The notes beneath the pieces were generated by a model that was not told the origin of the DNA, made no database searches, and worked only from the letters and a program-made list of their open reading frames with translations. Position numbers and translations under genes: made by a program. Positions 11,948 through 21,105 of a DNA stretch of 64,000 nt are shown here, piece by piece. The stretch lies in the NCBI GenBank assembly GCA_036346225.1, contig JARFIW010000884.1, positions 5,690,501 through 5,754,500 of the forward strand, in the 5' to 3' direction. The first letter of the stretch is position 1. Every line of letters begins with the position of its first letter. Source of the stretch: Platerodrilus igneus. Its lineage: Eukaryota; Arthropoda; Insecta; Coleoptera; Lycidae.

Positions 11948-12752
11948 TGCTGCTCACTAATTATACTCAGTTTGGTTGGCCTATGTTTGACAAAATTCCA
12001 AATGAATTAAAATGTTACTACTCTATTAAAGATAAACTATTTTTTGTAAATGGCTTAATTTTCAAAAACGAAGTAGTCGTAGTACCCAAAAAATTAAGAA
12101 ACGAAATGCTGCATTTAATCCATTATAACCATTTAGGTGTGGAAAAATGTAAAAATCGCGCAAGAAGAGTTTTATATTGGCCTCAGATGTTAAGGAAATT
12201 AATGATATGGTTAGTAATTGTACCACGTGCTGAAAATTTCAAAGAAATAAAGGTAACGAAGAACTTTTGCTCAGAGAAGTTCCTGATGGGCCTTGGAAGG
12301 CTATCGGGATAGACTTGTTTTATTTTAAACAGAAAGCATATACCTTAATTGTTGATTACGTTAGCAAATTTATTGAAATCAAAGAGATACCAAATGAATC
12401 TGCTGAAAGTGTAATTGCGGCTATTAAATCAAATATGGCCACGTATGACATTCCTAGAATTGTCTATAGTAACAATGGAACACAATTAATTAATTATAAA
12501 TTCAAAGATTTTGCAAAATCGTGGAAATTTAAACATGTGATGTCAAGTCCATATTATTCGAGATCCAATGGCATGGTAGAAAGAAATATACAAACCTTTA
12601 AAATGCTCTTAAAAGAAGCTAGTCATTCAGGTAGGGACCCTTATACCGCGTGTAACAAAATAAGTGTAAAACATTTCAGGGGGGTGATTCCTCATCGTAA
12701 AAGAGATAAGGTCTTTCATATAAAGAAACTTCATTGGAGCATCCCTTGTTAA
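11944..12752 (+). pseudogene. Ty3/gypsy integrase relic
   Basis: The integrase inserts the cDNA copy. The N-terminal zinc-binding half reads HLIHYNHLGVEKCKNRA, and its Cys pair is not visible. The core starts at about 12290 with DGPWKAIGIDLF (first catalytic Asp). It continues with VYSNNGTQ, where the usual second Asp of S-D-N-G is Asn, and SPYYSRSNGMVERNIQ with the catalytic Glu. The frame ends at 12752 with no C-terminal chromodomain seen. The D-to-N change and the frame change near 12290 indicate a dead enzyme. Confidence 0.8.
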
Positions 12753-12770
12753 GATACAGCCCCTTAAAGG

Positions 12771-13285
12771 GGGTACATAAAATTTGTTTTTCATTTTTTT
12801 ACTAACACTAAAAAAGTTACAAAATTGAAATTAAGGTGACATTTTTTACTATCGAAAATACACTTACTCAGTAATTTATTTGGTTTACCCCATGGTTGTA
12901 TCGGGTGGAAAACGCAACCCCTAAAATTTATTTCCAATGTAACATATTGTCTTATTATTTGTTTGCCATTTAAAAATTTATTTCCAATAGCTTATTTCAT
13001 TCTAAACAAAAAATGTCTCTTGAATTTTTTGCCCAAAATTAACCAGTTTGCAGAAAAAAATTATTTTAAAAACAACTACAGAGATACGTCGTCATAAGAC
13101 GGAAATGCCAAACTAATTTATCTAGTAGGCCGCTATTAGTGATACTGACAATTAAATTGTTATCACGCTGTCAGTTTGTAAATTTTTGAAATTGAACTAA
13201 TAATTGTGTGTCGTTGTTCTGTTTTTAATTTGTTAGTTTAATAATTCACTTGTTATAAAACTGACATACACAAATGCAGAAAAAA
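12771..13285. other. Spacer between gypsy and BEL/Pao relics
   Basis: No gene is visible. The sequence is AT-rich. At 12757-12785 a short block (AGCCCCTTAAAGGGGGTACA) resembles the inner arm of the mariner-like element at 43.9-46.3 kb. Confidence 0.5.
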
Positions 13286-13289
13286 TGAT

Positions 13290-14240
13290 CCGGCGTTAAA
13301 GAACTAAGGTCGTTAGGATCATTACTAACTGGGGTCAGAGGACGCGAATTGGGGACAGTTTTAATTTGGATGAAAACGCCTAACAAATCTTCAGAGGTTA
13401 GAACCTGCTCTCCTACAACACGAAGTAGCAGGATCTTGTCGAATTTGATGCCAGCTTCCCAAAGACCCCCAAAATGGGACGCGGCAGGTGGATTAAAATG
13501 CCAAGTAATTAGTTCTTGGGAAGCTGCGGCTTTAGCAAAAGAAACCAGTTGGGGATGGGCACTGAAAAGTTTGTACCACAGTCGCTGTACAAATGTTCAC
13601 ACCGACCACCACGAGCAAGAAACCGATGAAATGCGGCCAAAAAAGCGACAGCAGTTAAATCAGAAACTAGCTTCAGGTGAAGAGCCTTGATACATATACA
13701 AATAAAAATGCAGAGGTAGACTTTAAAAGTTTTGACGCCGCGGATTCTGCTCACGGTTATTGTAAACGGGCCGCAAAAGTCCACGCCGGTATGCAAAAAT
13801 GGCTTAACTTGAGTTATTCTAGCACATGGAAGATTGCCCATGGGGGGCTGAAAAGACTTGGGATGTGTTTTCCAACAAGGAATACAAGAGCGAAGTACCC
13901 GGCGAATAGATCTTCTCGCAGAAACTATCCAAAATCTTTGGCGTATAAGGAATTGTGTTGTTTGAATACCTGCGTGATAATACTTGTGATGAATATACTG
14001 AATATACAGATCCGTGAAACGGCTCTTATTGGGCAATAAAGCGGGGAATCGTTTATCGTAAGAACTAGGGGCGTAACATAACCGGCCACCTACACGAAGC
14101 ACGTCATTTAAAGGAAAGGGGGATAATTTTTGGAACCTTTTTAGCAAGTGGGGTACCGGATTGAAGGGCCCTAATTTCAACCGTAAAAGATGCTTATTGA
14201 GTATGCTTAATAAGGCATTCCAAAGCGAGCTCGAACTCAT
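13290..14240 (-). pseudogene. BEL/Pao integrase relic
   Basis: The frame 14240-13509 encodes most of a Pao integrase. Its zinc-binding half has HHKYYHAG and VLRSCIPCWK (H-H-C-C). The core has GVDFCGPF (first Asp) and LYSDCGTNF (second Asp). Downstream, in another frame with stops, IHLPRPILGVFGKL matches the usual APHFGGLWEAGVK region where the Glu lies. Weaker similarity to the C-terminal LNSRPL region continues to about 13290. The gene once completed BEL/Pao integration and is now broken. Confidence 0.8.
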
Positions 14241-14340
14241 GAGCGGATACAGATCCAGTACGCTTAGTTAAAGGATTTCTGGCATTATTAATAAAACGGA
14301 AGATATAAGCGGTTATATGAACGACAGAAAGAAAAGAAGA

Positions 14341-15198
14341 CTAATTTTTAAGTAGGGCATCCAATACATTACAGGATAAAGTAGTAGTGAGTGTAACGGA
14401 CCGTTCTTCACTTAGTAGCTGTTGTGGTTCCAGAGAACAAGAACGTGGAACATGATTTATTTCTTGAAAATGTACTAAAATGGGTGAAGCCGCCCACCAT
14501 AACGAACATTGGAGCAACTCGGCGGGTAACAAACCACGTGACCCAACGTCAGCGGGATTGTTGTTAGAAGGCACGTGAAGCCACGTGGCGTTAGAAGTTT
14601 TATCTTGGATACAAGCTACTCTGTTGGCTACGAAAGTCTTCCATTGTTGGGGCGGAGCGGAAATCCATGAATGTACAACCATCGAATCGGACCAACAATA
14701 TATTCTATTAAAGGCGAGATGAGAAGAAAATGCATTCAGAACAAAATCTAGTAATTTAGCAGATAAGGCAGTGGCTAGCAATTCTAACCTTGGCAGGGAA
14801 AGGGGTAGCAATAGAGCTACTTTAAATTTCACACATATCAAACGAACTATGGGTTCTTTAGAACCGTTAAGAAAACGAAAATAAACGACGGCGCAATAGC
14901 CGCGTTTCGAAGCGTCCCCAAAACAATGTATCTCACACGAATCCTAGTGAGAAGGGGCTAGAAGGCGCGGTAAGAAAAAATCTGCAAGAAGAGGAAGGCT
15001 CTCAACATATCTTTCCCATAAACGACAAAACTCCGGTGGTGAACGGGCATCGCAATCTAGTTTGAGAGTCCAAAGACGTTGGAGGAAATGCTTTATTAAA
15101 AAGAAAAGTGGGGAGAGAATTCCTAACGGGATAAAAATGCAGGCCAGATTAGAAAGAATATTACGTTTTGTACAAGGAGTATGTATAGGGTTGACCAC
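14341..15198 (-). pseudogene. BEL/Pao reverse transcriptase end and RNase H, relic
   Basis: The block 15198-14944 has TKRNILSNLACIFIPLGILS and the LQRLWTLKLDCD motif that joins Pao reverse transcriptase to RNase H. After a stop the RNase H begins with CFGDASKRGYCAVVYF (first catalytic Asp). It goes on with LSLPRLELLATALSAKLL (Glu), YCWSDSMVVHSWI (Asp) and the Pao signature WLHVPSNNNPADVGSRG (last Asp). The four acidic positions are kept although the gene is broken. Its job was to degrade the RNA template in the particle. Confidence 0.85.
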
Positions 15199-15239
15199 GA
15201 AAAGAAAATTATCTGCGTGTGACCAAGAGGGGCCTGATT

Positions 15240-16975
15240 AAAGTGTTGCAGAACACATAGCGTTGCGCATTGTTGAACGCAAACAAAAAACACGATGGAA
15301 TTATATTCGGCCTTCAACAAACGTGAACCAATTTATATGAATTTTGTAAGATGATTCCTTTACACGTTAACGAGAATTAAAATACAAACTGGATGTGTTT
15401 GGCTTTATTTATTTCACTTAGATAAAAATTTAAATAAATAGAATAATACAACTATACAAGATGGATACAAAAATTATTGTATCTTATTAGTAATTTTATG
15501 GAATTTCTGGGTTTCGAAAAATTATAACGCTTCAATGATATTTACCAACCCTGAGTACAATATCAAGAATTCTAGTAGGAATATTTGTGCAGTACTAAAG
15601 CGGGGGTTACCTTTGTACCATTTGCCCAAGTTATATAATGTATCCAAGGTATTGTAGAAAGACTACCTGATCTTCTACCTACAAGGTGTTGATATAAAAA
15701 GTACTATGCAGTGTGTGAGATGTATATTTTCCACGGCAATTTTTTTCAATTTCATAATAATTACGGCTTATTTTGTTTCAGACTTTATTGGGAAGCAAGG
15801 AATATTTATATATTCCTGACAAGTAATTTACAGCACAAATGCTGGTGGAACATGTAGCATATGTCGAAAAACACGAACCGTCTAAATACATGATACAGCA
15901 AAAAGTTTTCAATTTAGCATTATTTAAGGTAGTAGTAAAATTACAATTTACACAATTTTCAACAAAAATAATTTTGGTATGTATCAATTGAACTAATTAC
16001 AATTTACAAAATTCATACTTGGATGTGTTCCTAGTTCATATTTGGCAAATTTGTGTATGGATTTATATATTTTCCGTTCCTTTAAAGCTAATTTCCTAAT
16101 GTCTTTTAGAGATTTTAATCTAAAGTGATTGTGAATAATATAATGCACCATGTGCTAAAATAAGTTCGAGATCAAGCACCTATAATATTTTTTAACTTTA
16201 TGAAATTCATGACATAAAGTTTTTCTATTAGCAACAAACTTTCAAATTTACGTAATTATGTTTGCTGTTGTGATAGTCTACAAGTTGAAGGGTGTTGTTT
16301 GACGTTATCACTGCGTCCTAATTTTGTATATAAATATCGAATATCTATTTATCATCATTGTTGGGTTCCCCAAGCAACCTTTATTAGTTTGACACTTCAT
16401 TAGTACACAAGCTGAACATACAAGATAAGCGCCTGTCACATAGTAAAATACACCCCTTTGTAAACATGTCCGATAAGGCCAATCACTATAACAGTCTACC
16501 AATATGAATTATATTGTCGAGACACATTAAGTAAGTGTTAGTTGAACACTTTTGATGACGCAAAGTCGCAGAAGTTTAGTTGTTAACCGTATATATTCAA
16601 AAATGCAAAGTAAAGACTTGGTGACCTGAACAAATATTACAGTTTAATCGAATAACGTAACAATATAGGTCTTTATTTGAAATATGCGAATGTAAAGCAC
16701 ATGCTTGAGTATCTAAAACACTAAACAAGTAACGACGTTTATTCTAAGACCCTACAATATAGAATACAGTTAACCAATTTTATATTACATTCATTTGTGG
16801 ATAAATCTACCCTATAACAGAATTTACGAAGTTCTTATATTTTTAGAACATTTTCAAAATAAACATACAACAAGGATTGCGATTAATACAAGAGGTCTTT
16901 TAAGGGTGGTAGGTCATTTGTATACAGCGCAGTATTGTTAGAACATATTTAGAATAGGACAGAAGTTGTCTCAAA
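15240..16975. other. AT-rich stretch, nothing recognised
   Basis: No motif, RNA gene or repeat stands out. The ORFs on both strands here are short and show no family signature. Confidence 0.5.
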
Positions 16976-16979
16976 TTCA

Positions 16980-17101
16980 TTGTGTGTGTGTGTTGTGAGT
17001 TGTGTGTTGTATGTTGTGTGTTGTGTTGTGTGGTATGTGCGTGTGTGCGCGTGTGCATCTGAATGTGCGTGTGCATGTGCGTGGGGGTGTGTGGGTGTGT
17101 A

Positions 17102-17139
<38 letters not shown>

Positions 17140-17590
17140 GTGGGGGTGGTGTGTGTATGTGGGAGGGTGTGTGGGTGGTGTGTTTGTGGGTGGTGGTGTG
17201 TGGGTGGATGAATGGATGTGAGTGGGCGTAGGTGTGTGTGTGTGTGTGCGTGTGTGTGTGTGTTGTGGGTGTGTGGTTATGTGTGCGTGGTTGTGTAAGG
17301 GAGGGGATGCGCGTGTGTGTGTGGGTGTGTGTGAGGATATGTGGGTGTATGTGTGGGTGTAGGTGTGTGTGTGTGTGTGTGTGTCTGTGTGTGGTTGTGT
17401 GTGTGGGGTTGTGTGTGTGTGTGTGTGGGTGCGTGTGTGTGTGTGTGTGTGGGTGCGTGTGTATGAGTGTGTGTATATGTGTGTGTGGGTGTATGTGTGT
17501 ATGTGGGTGTGTATGTAGATGTATGTGTGTGGATGTGTGTGTGGGTGTGGGTGTGCGTTTGTGCGCACGCGTGCGCGTGTGTGCGTGTCT
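16980..17590. repeat. Long TG-rich microsatellite/minisatellite
   Basis: About 610 bp of (TG)n with many GGTGTG and GGGTG interruptions. The plus strand has almost no A or C. Long open frames on both strands are only translations of the repeat. Pure TG stretches can adopt Z-DNA, and the GGGG/GGGTGG runs near 17137-17200 could form G-quadruplexes. Confidence 0.95.
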
Positions 17591-17599
17591 TCCAGGTGT

Positions 17600-18321
17600 A
17601 TTAAAAATTGTAGATGCACGATAGGGTATAAATAAATTACCCTGGCAAAGCTAGACTCGACCATTTTTGGTTGCACAAACTGCAAAAGACTTAGTATCTC
17701 ATGGGAAAAAATTAAGGAAATCGTTAAAAGCTCTAACCTTATGGAAAAGTTATTACAAAAAAAATATTGAAACGCAGATTTATGGAATAGAAATATTTCT
17801 ACAAAAGATTTAAATTGTAATAATTTGTTTACAAAACAAAAACAATTAACTTAACAAGAGTTTGCACATAGTCAAATATAATAACAAATCACAAAGTTTT
17901 TGTCTGATCATACTATTTTTAAATTAAATACTTGTAGGCTTAAGGCTTATGTTCTTTGATTCTTAAAGTTAAATCTACATTTCATAGCAAAAACACATGT
18001 TTAACCTAATTATTATAAAAGATTTCATTTGATCGCGTTTACGTTCAAAACAAGACAAGCATTTTCAAAAGGTTGTCCAAAGCAGCGTTGACAAACGCGT
18101 TCTAAAAAAATTTCAGTTTGCAATTAATAAAAGATTTAAGAGAAACTGCGGGTATATTAAATTTTCATTTCAATTCATACCAAGCATATTAAAAGTTCTT
18201 TGACTTTTTAAAATAAACGAATGCAAGTATAAGATAAGAAACTTAATTTCATTTAATTAAGACAAATTACAGCAATAAATCGTAAAGATAAGGAGCGACT
18301 TTCGTGAATTAGTATAGCCTG
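17600..18321. other. AT-rich stretch, nothing recognised
   Basis: Only AT-rich unique-looking sequence between the TG tract and the first flanking repeat of SINE S2. Confidence 0.5.
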
Positions 18322-18337
18322 AGAATATTCGAACACC

Positions 18338-18633
18338 TTACATGTGATTTTTCCAATGCTCCACCCGAAGGTACTACATTGGCCAGGAAGCGAGTTTTCT
18401 TTTACTTGGAAAATTTGGTATTTTGCCGAACCCTTGCTGTTTCAAGGTAGGCATCTTTAACATGCGTGACAACACTCACACACGGGACCACCGATTTACC
18501 TTTCATCCGAACAAGGGTGTATTTTTGTGAAAAATGCTCGCCTAACATCTTTCAAGCGGACCGTCTCGGGATACGAACCCGGGACCTTGGGCGTAGTGGT
18601 CACACCCATACCACTACGCCATGAAGCCGCCTT
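18338..18633 (-). repeat. tRNA-derived SINE copy S2, full length
   Basis: It has the same layout as S1. The tRNA-like head carries an A box near 18615 and a one-base-mutated B box (GGTTCGTATCC) near 18575; the tail hairpin at 18353-18382 has a TTCG loop. Imperfect flanks GAATATTCGAACA (18322-18334) and GGATATTCGCAAA (18634-18646) are likely diverged target duplications. It abuts the 3' end of LINE copy B. Confidence 0.85.
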
Positions 18634-18646
18634 GGATATTCGCAAA

Positions 18647-20727
18647 TTATAATGTGAATAAGGGCCCCTATACTTACGGCCACGTCCCCAATGCTCCACC
18701 CGAAGGTACTACATTGGGTTTAAACGCGAAAAATATAAACGTGCTTCAAATTAAATCTAGCTTCAAAATTAATTCATCCTAAATAAACATCTAACAAATT
18801 GAAACAAAAACTAGAAATAGGGTTTAAATAATGGTATCCCTAGCGTTGATTTTGGAGCGTGTCCGTAATACCGGATAGCAGCCGCCAGCTCTGCTTACCG
18901 GTGCAACCTGAAGGATCGACTTAAAGTTATCCAAAGCTAGCTAACTAATTTTATAATGGATTCAAATTTCTAAGCACTCGCCAAATATTTTAATAGTGAA
19001 TCCAACTATTTTGCCTGCTCTATAAATTCGTCTTCCCTGGTCTAAGTAATTTATTGTATCTTTAGCCTAAATCCATCCCTAGCTTTCTTTATCACTCCTT
19101 AACTAATTTATATAACAATTACAATCTTCACAATTATAATCTTCCTTCCTAAAAATATACTGCAACCAAAATGGCGGAAGAACGTCAGACAATACATATC
19201 AAGCCTCAAAGTAATAAAGTACATGCAAAATAAATATAAAATGTAAATTTAAATATAACTATAACTAAATATAAAGAAATATAAATAAATAACATCTAAA
19301 AGCATAGTCATGTGACAATGCATGTATTAGCAGAAGCATCACCCAAATAAATTATCAGGTGCACTCGCATGAGCATTAGGTTGGCGAGCGCCAATACACA
19401 CAAAAACGTGCTCGTTAAATTATTTCAAAATTTTCATATTAATACAAATCAATGCTCATACGAGTACAGTCGCCACAATTTTATTCTTACCTCGTATATA
19501 AATTTCTTTAGCATCCGAGGATCTGGTCGTCTGCGTATATCTATTGTTTCTTACTTTTAAGGGGAGATGAATATGCACTGCTAAAGTCTTGGAGGGCATG
19601 CACTAAACGTCCTGGGGGATCACAATCACTATCACTTTTAAGTTCTGGGGAGATGCGCGGTTTGACTCTATTTTAATAGCTTTGTTTATTTTATTGATTT
19701 AATTTAATTAGGGTTTCTGATTTATTGTTATTGTTTATTTGTTATTATTTATTCCCAATTTTCTGATTTTCTCGCGTATAAGGTGAGATAGTGATTGTAT
19801 TAGTGGTGTGGTGGTGTCTCGTGCATATGGGCTTTTGGTTACAATTGTTATTATTATTATTTTCTTTTTTCCAGCTTCTGGTTATTTCATGCTCGTATCC
19901 TTTCTCACGCCAGGTCAAAATTCTAAAATTTCTAATCCTCCCCCCACCCCCCTCCGATTTACGCGCGGTTATCAACGTCTAACCTCGCGACTCTTCCCGC
20001 GAATTCTTTAAAGGGTACCCAGAACGCCTTCTGGATAGCCACTTCCCCGACTTCCTCTAGGCTTTTTGGCCATGCTAGCCCTGCGATTGCTAATTTCATA
20101 TCAGCTAACCCTCAATTTGCCACCTCCAGCGGGCAGTCGAAGCTCTGCGCTTTCGGCGCCCTCGTCGCATTCGCAGCGGTCGTTGTCGGCTAAACCGAAT
20201 CTTTGTAAATACGCTTTCAGGCGCCGTGCCCTGTTACCAGCTGCACCATTTTATGGTCAAACTTCACCTCGATTCTATCTCTCGCTACTATACCCGGAAT
20301 GAATTTGTGGGTCAACCTGCCCGTGGCAGCGTTGTTCCACCTCTCTTTCCACTGTCGAATTGACTTTTCGCGCAGCTTTCTTTTAATTAGAGACCTCGGT
20401 ATCGACGAATGTGATATCCGAAAGTCGCCCGTCGCGGCCCCTTTAGCTAATTCGTCAGTCCTATCATCCCCTACGTTACCATTGTGCGACCTAACCCAAC
20501 GGAACTTTAAACGTCGAATCTCGAGCGCCGTATGCGCTATCCTCCAGACATCCGAATGGAGGTCTGTCAAGGTATTCATGTTTGTTAAAGCTGTTAGCGC
20601 TGATTTACTATCACTGATTATATAATATTCATTTCTGCCCGCGTGGTTTATTACGTAATCGATTGCCTCTCGAATGGCTACCAATTCGCACTGCAAGATA
20701 GTGCTCCAGTTTGCGAGTTTGGTTCAA
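18647..20727 (-). mobile_element. LINE copy B, 5'-truncated
   Basis: This minus-strand copy belongs to the same family as A and C. It begins inside RNase H at about 20727, next to the repeat AGCATATACGAACATTA (20728-20744), and runs through a 3' UTR of about 1.3 kb. It ends near 18647 with the structured terminus: a hairpin at 18688-18717 with a TTCG loop, a second degenerate GC hairpin, then an AT-rich tail. The UTR segment 18700-19720 aligns with copy C (21170-22160), and its first part with copy A (4597-5155). Confidence 0.88.
19985..20727 (-). pseudogene. LINE copy B RNase H and C-terminal domain relic
   Basis: The readable frame 20696-20217 has CELVAIREAIDYVINH (Glu), YYIISDSKSALTALTN (Asp) and VRSHNGNVGDDRTDELAKG (His and last Asp). 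The first Asp block lies upstream of the truncation and is absent. Past the stop at 20217 the similarity continues in other frames through the DRCECDEGAESAE Cys/His region to about 19985. That region has lost bases compared with copy C (the HVLFDC part is shortened). Not functional. Confidence 0.85.
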
Positions 20728-20744
20728 AGCATATACGAACATTA

Positions 20745-21004
20745 CATGTGATTTTCCAATGCTCCACCCGAAGGTACTACATTGGCCAGAAAGCGAGTTT
20801 TTTTTACCTGGAAAATTTTGAATTTTGCCGAATCCTTGCTGTTTCAAGCAAGGTAAGGATCTTTAACGTGCGTGACAACACTCACACACGGGACCTCCAT
20901 TTTACCTCTCATCCGAACGAGGGTGTATTTTTGCGAAAAATGCTCGCCTAACATTTTTCAAGCGGACCGTGTCGGGATTCGAACCCGGGACCTAGGGCGT
21001 AGTA
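20745..21004 (-). repeat. tRNA-derived SINE copy S3, 5'-truncated, between perfect direct repeats
   Basis: The SINE body and tail are intact, with the hairpin at 20756-20785 and a TTCG loop. The tRNA head starts only after the A box, so roughly 35 bp are missing. The B box GGTTCGAATCC is intact near 20980. Perfect 17-bp repeats AGCATATACGAACATTA at 20728-20744 and 21005-21021 bound it. Confidence 0.88.
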
Positions 21005-21021
21005 AGCATATACGAACATTA

Positions 21022-21088
21022 TAATTTGAATTAGGGCCGCTATACTTGCGGCCACGTCCCCAATGCTCCACCCGGAGGTACTACATTG
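21022..21088 (-). repeat. 67-bp isolated LINE 3' tail
   Basis: This is the last 67 bp of the LINE: the first hairpin (21060-21088, TCCG loop), the second hairpin (GGCCGC/GCGGCC) and the tail. It repeats the end of copy C, and 17-bp target repeats lie on both sides (21005-21021 and 21089-21105). Confidence 0.85.
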
Positions 21089-21105
21089 AGCATATACGAA
21101 CATTA

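Larger units (their letters stand above)
9440..12770 (+). mobile_element. Ty3/gypsy retrotransposon relic
   Basis: The segments follow the Ty3/gypsy order: gag with a zinc knuckle, aspartic protease, reverse transcriptase, RNase H, integrase. Each is broken by stops or frame changes. I found no env. No long direct repeats flank the coding part, so the LTRs are missing or too diverged to see by eye. A purine run at 12765-12772 after the integrase could be a polypurine tract, but the sequence around it also resembles a mariner arm (see findings). Confidence 0.85.
13290..15235 (-). mobile_element. BEL/Pao retrotransposon fragment
   Basis: On the minus strand the order is reverse transcriptase end (15198-14944), RNase H (about 14943-14341), integrase (14240 to about 13290). 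This is the Pol order of BEL/Pao elements. Gag, protease, the main reverse transcriptase palm and the LTRs are absent, so it is a truncated copy. Readable frames are long but separated by stops. Confidence 0.85.

Noticed and set aside
9000..13280. LTRs of the gypsy element
   Set aside because: Comparison by eye of about 440 bp upstream and 500 bp downstream gave no direct repeat.
13349..14039. Plus-strand frames of 113 and 120 codons
   Set aside because: Antisense of the BEL/Pao integrase.
16900..17685. Long open frames on both strands (261 codons minus, 130 plus)
   Set aside because: They translate a TG-rich repeat into Thr/His or Val/Cys/Gly runs; no sign of a gene.
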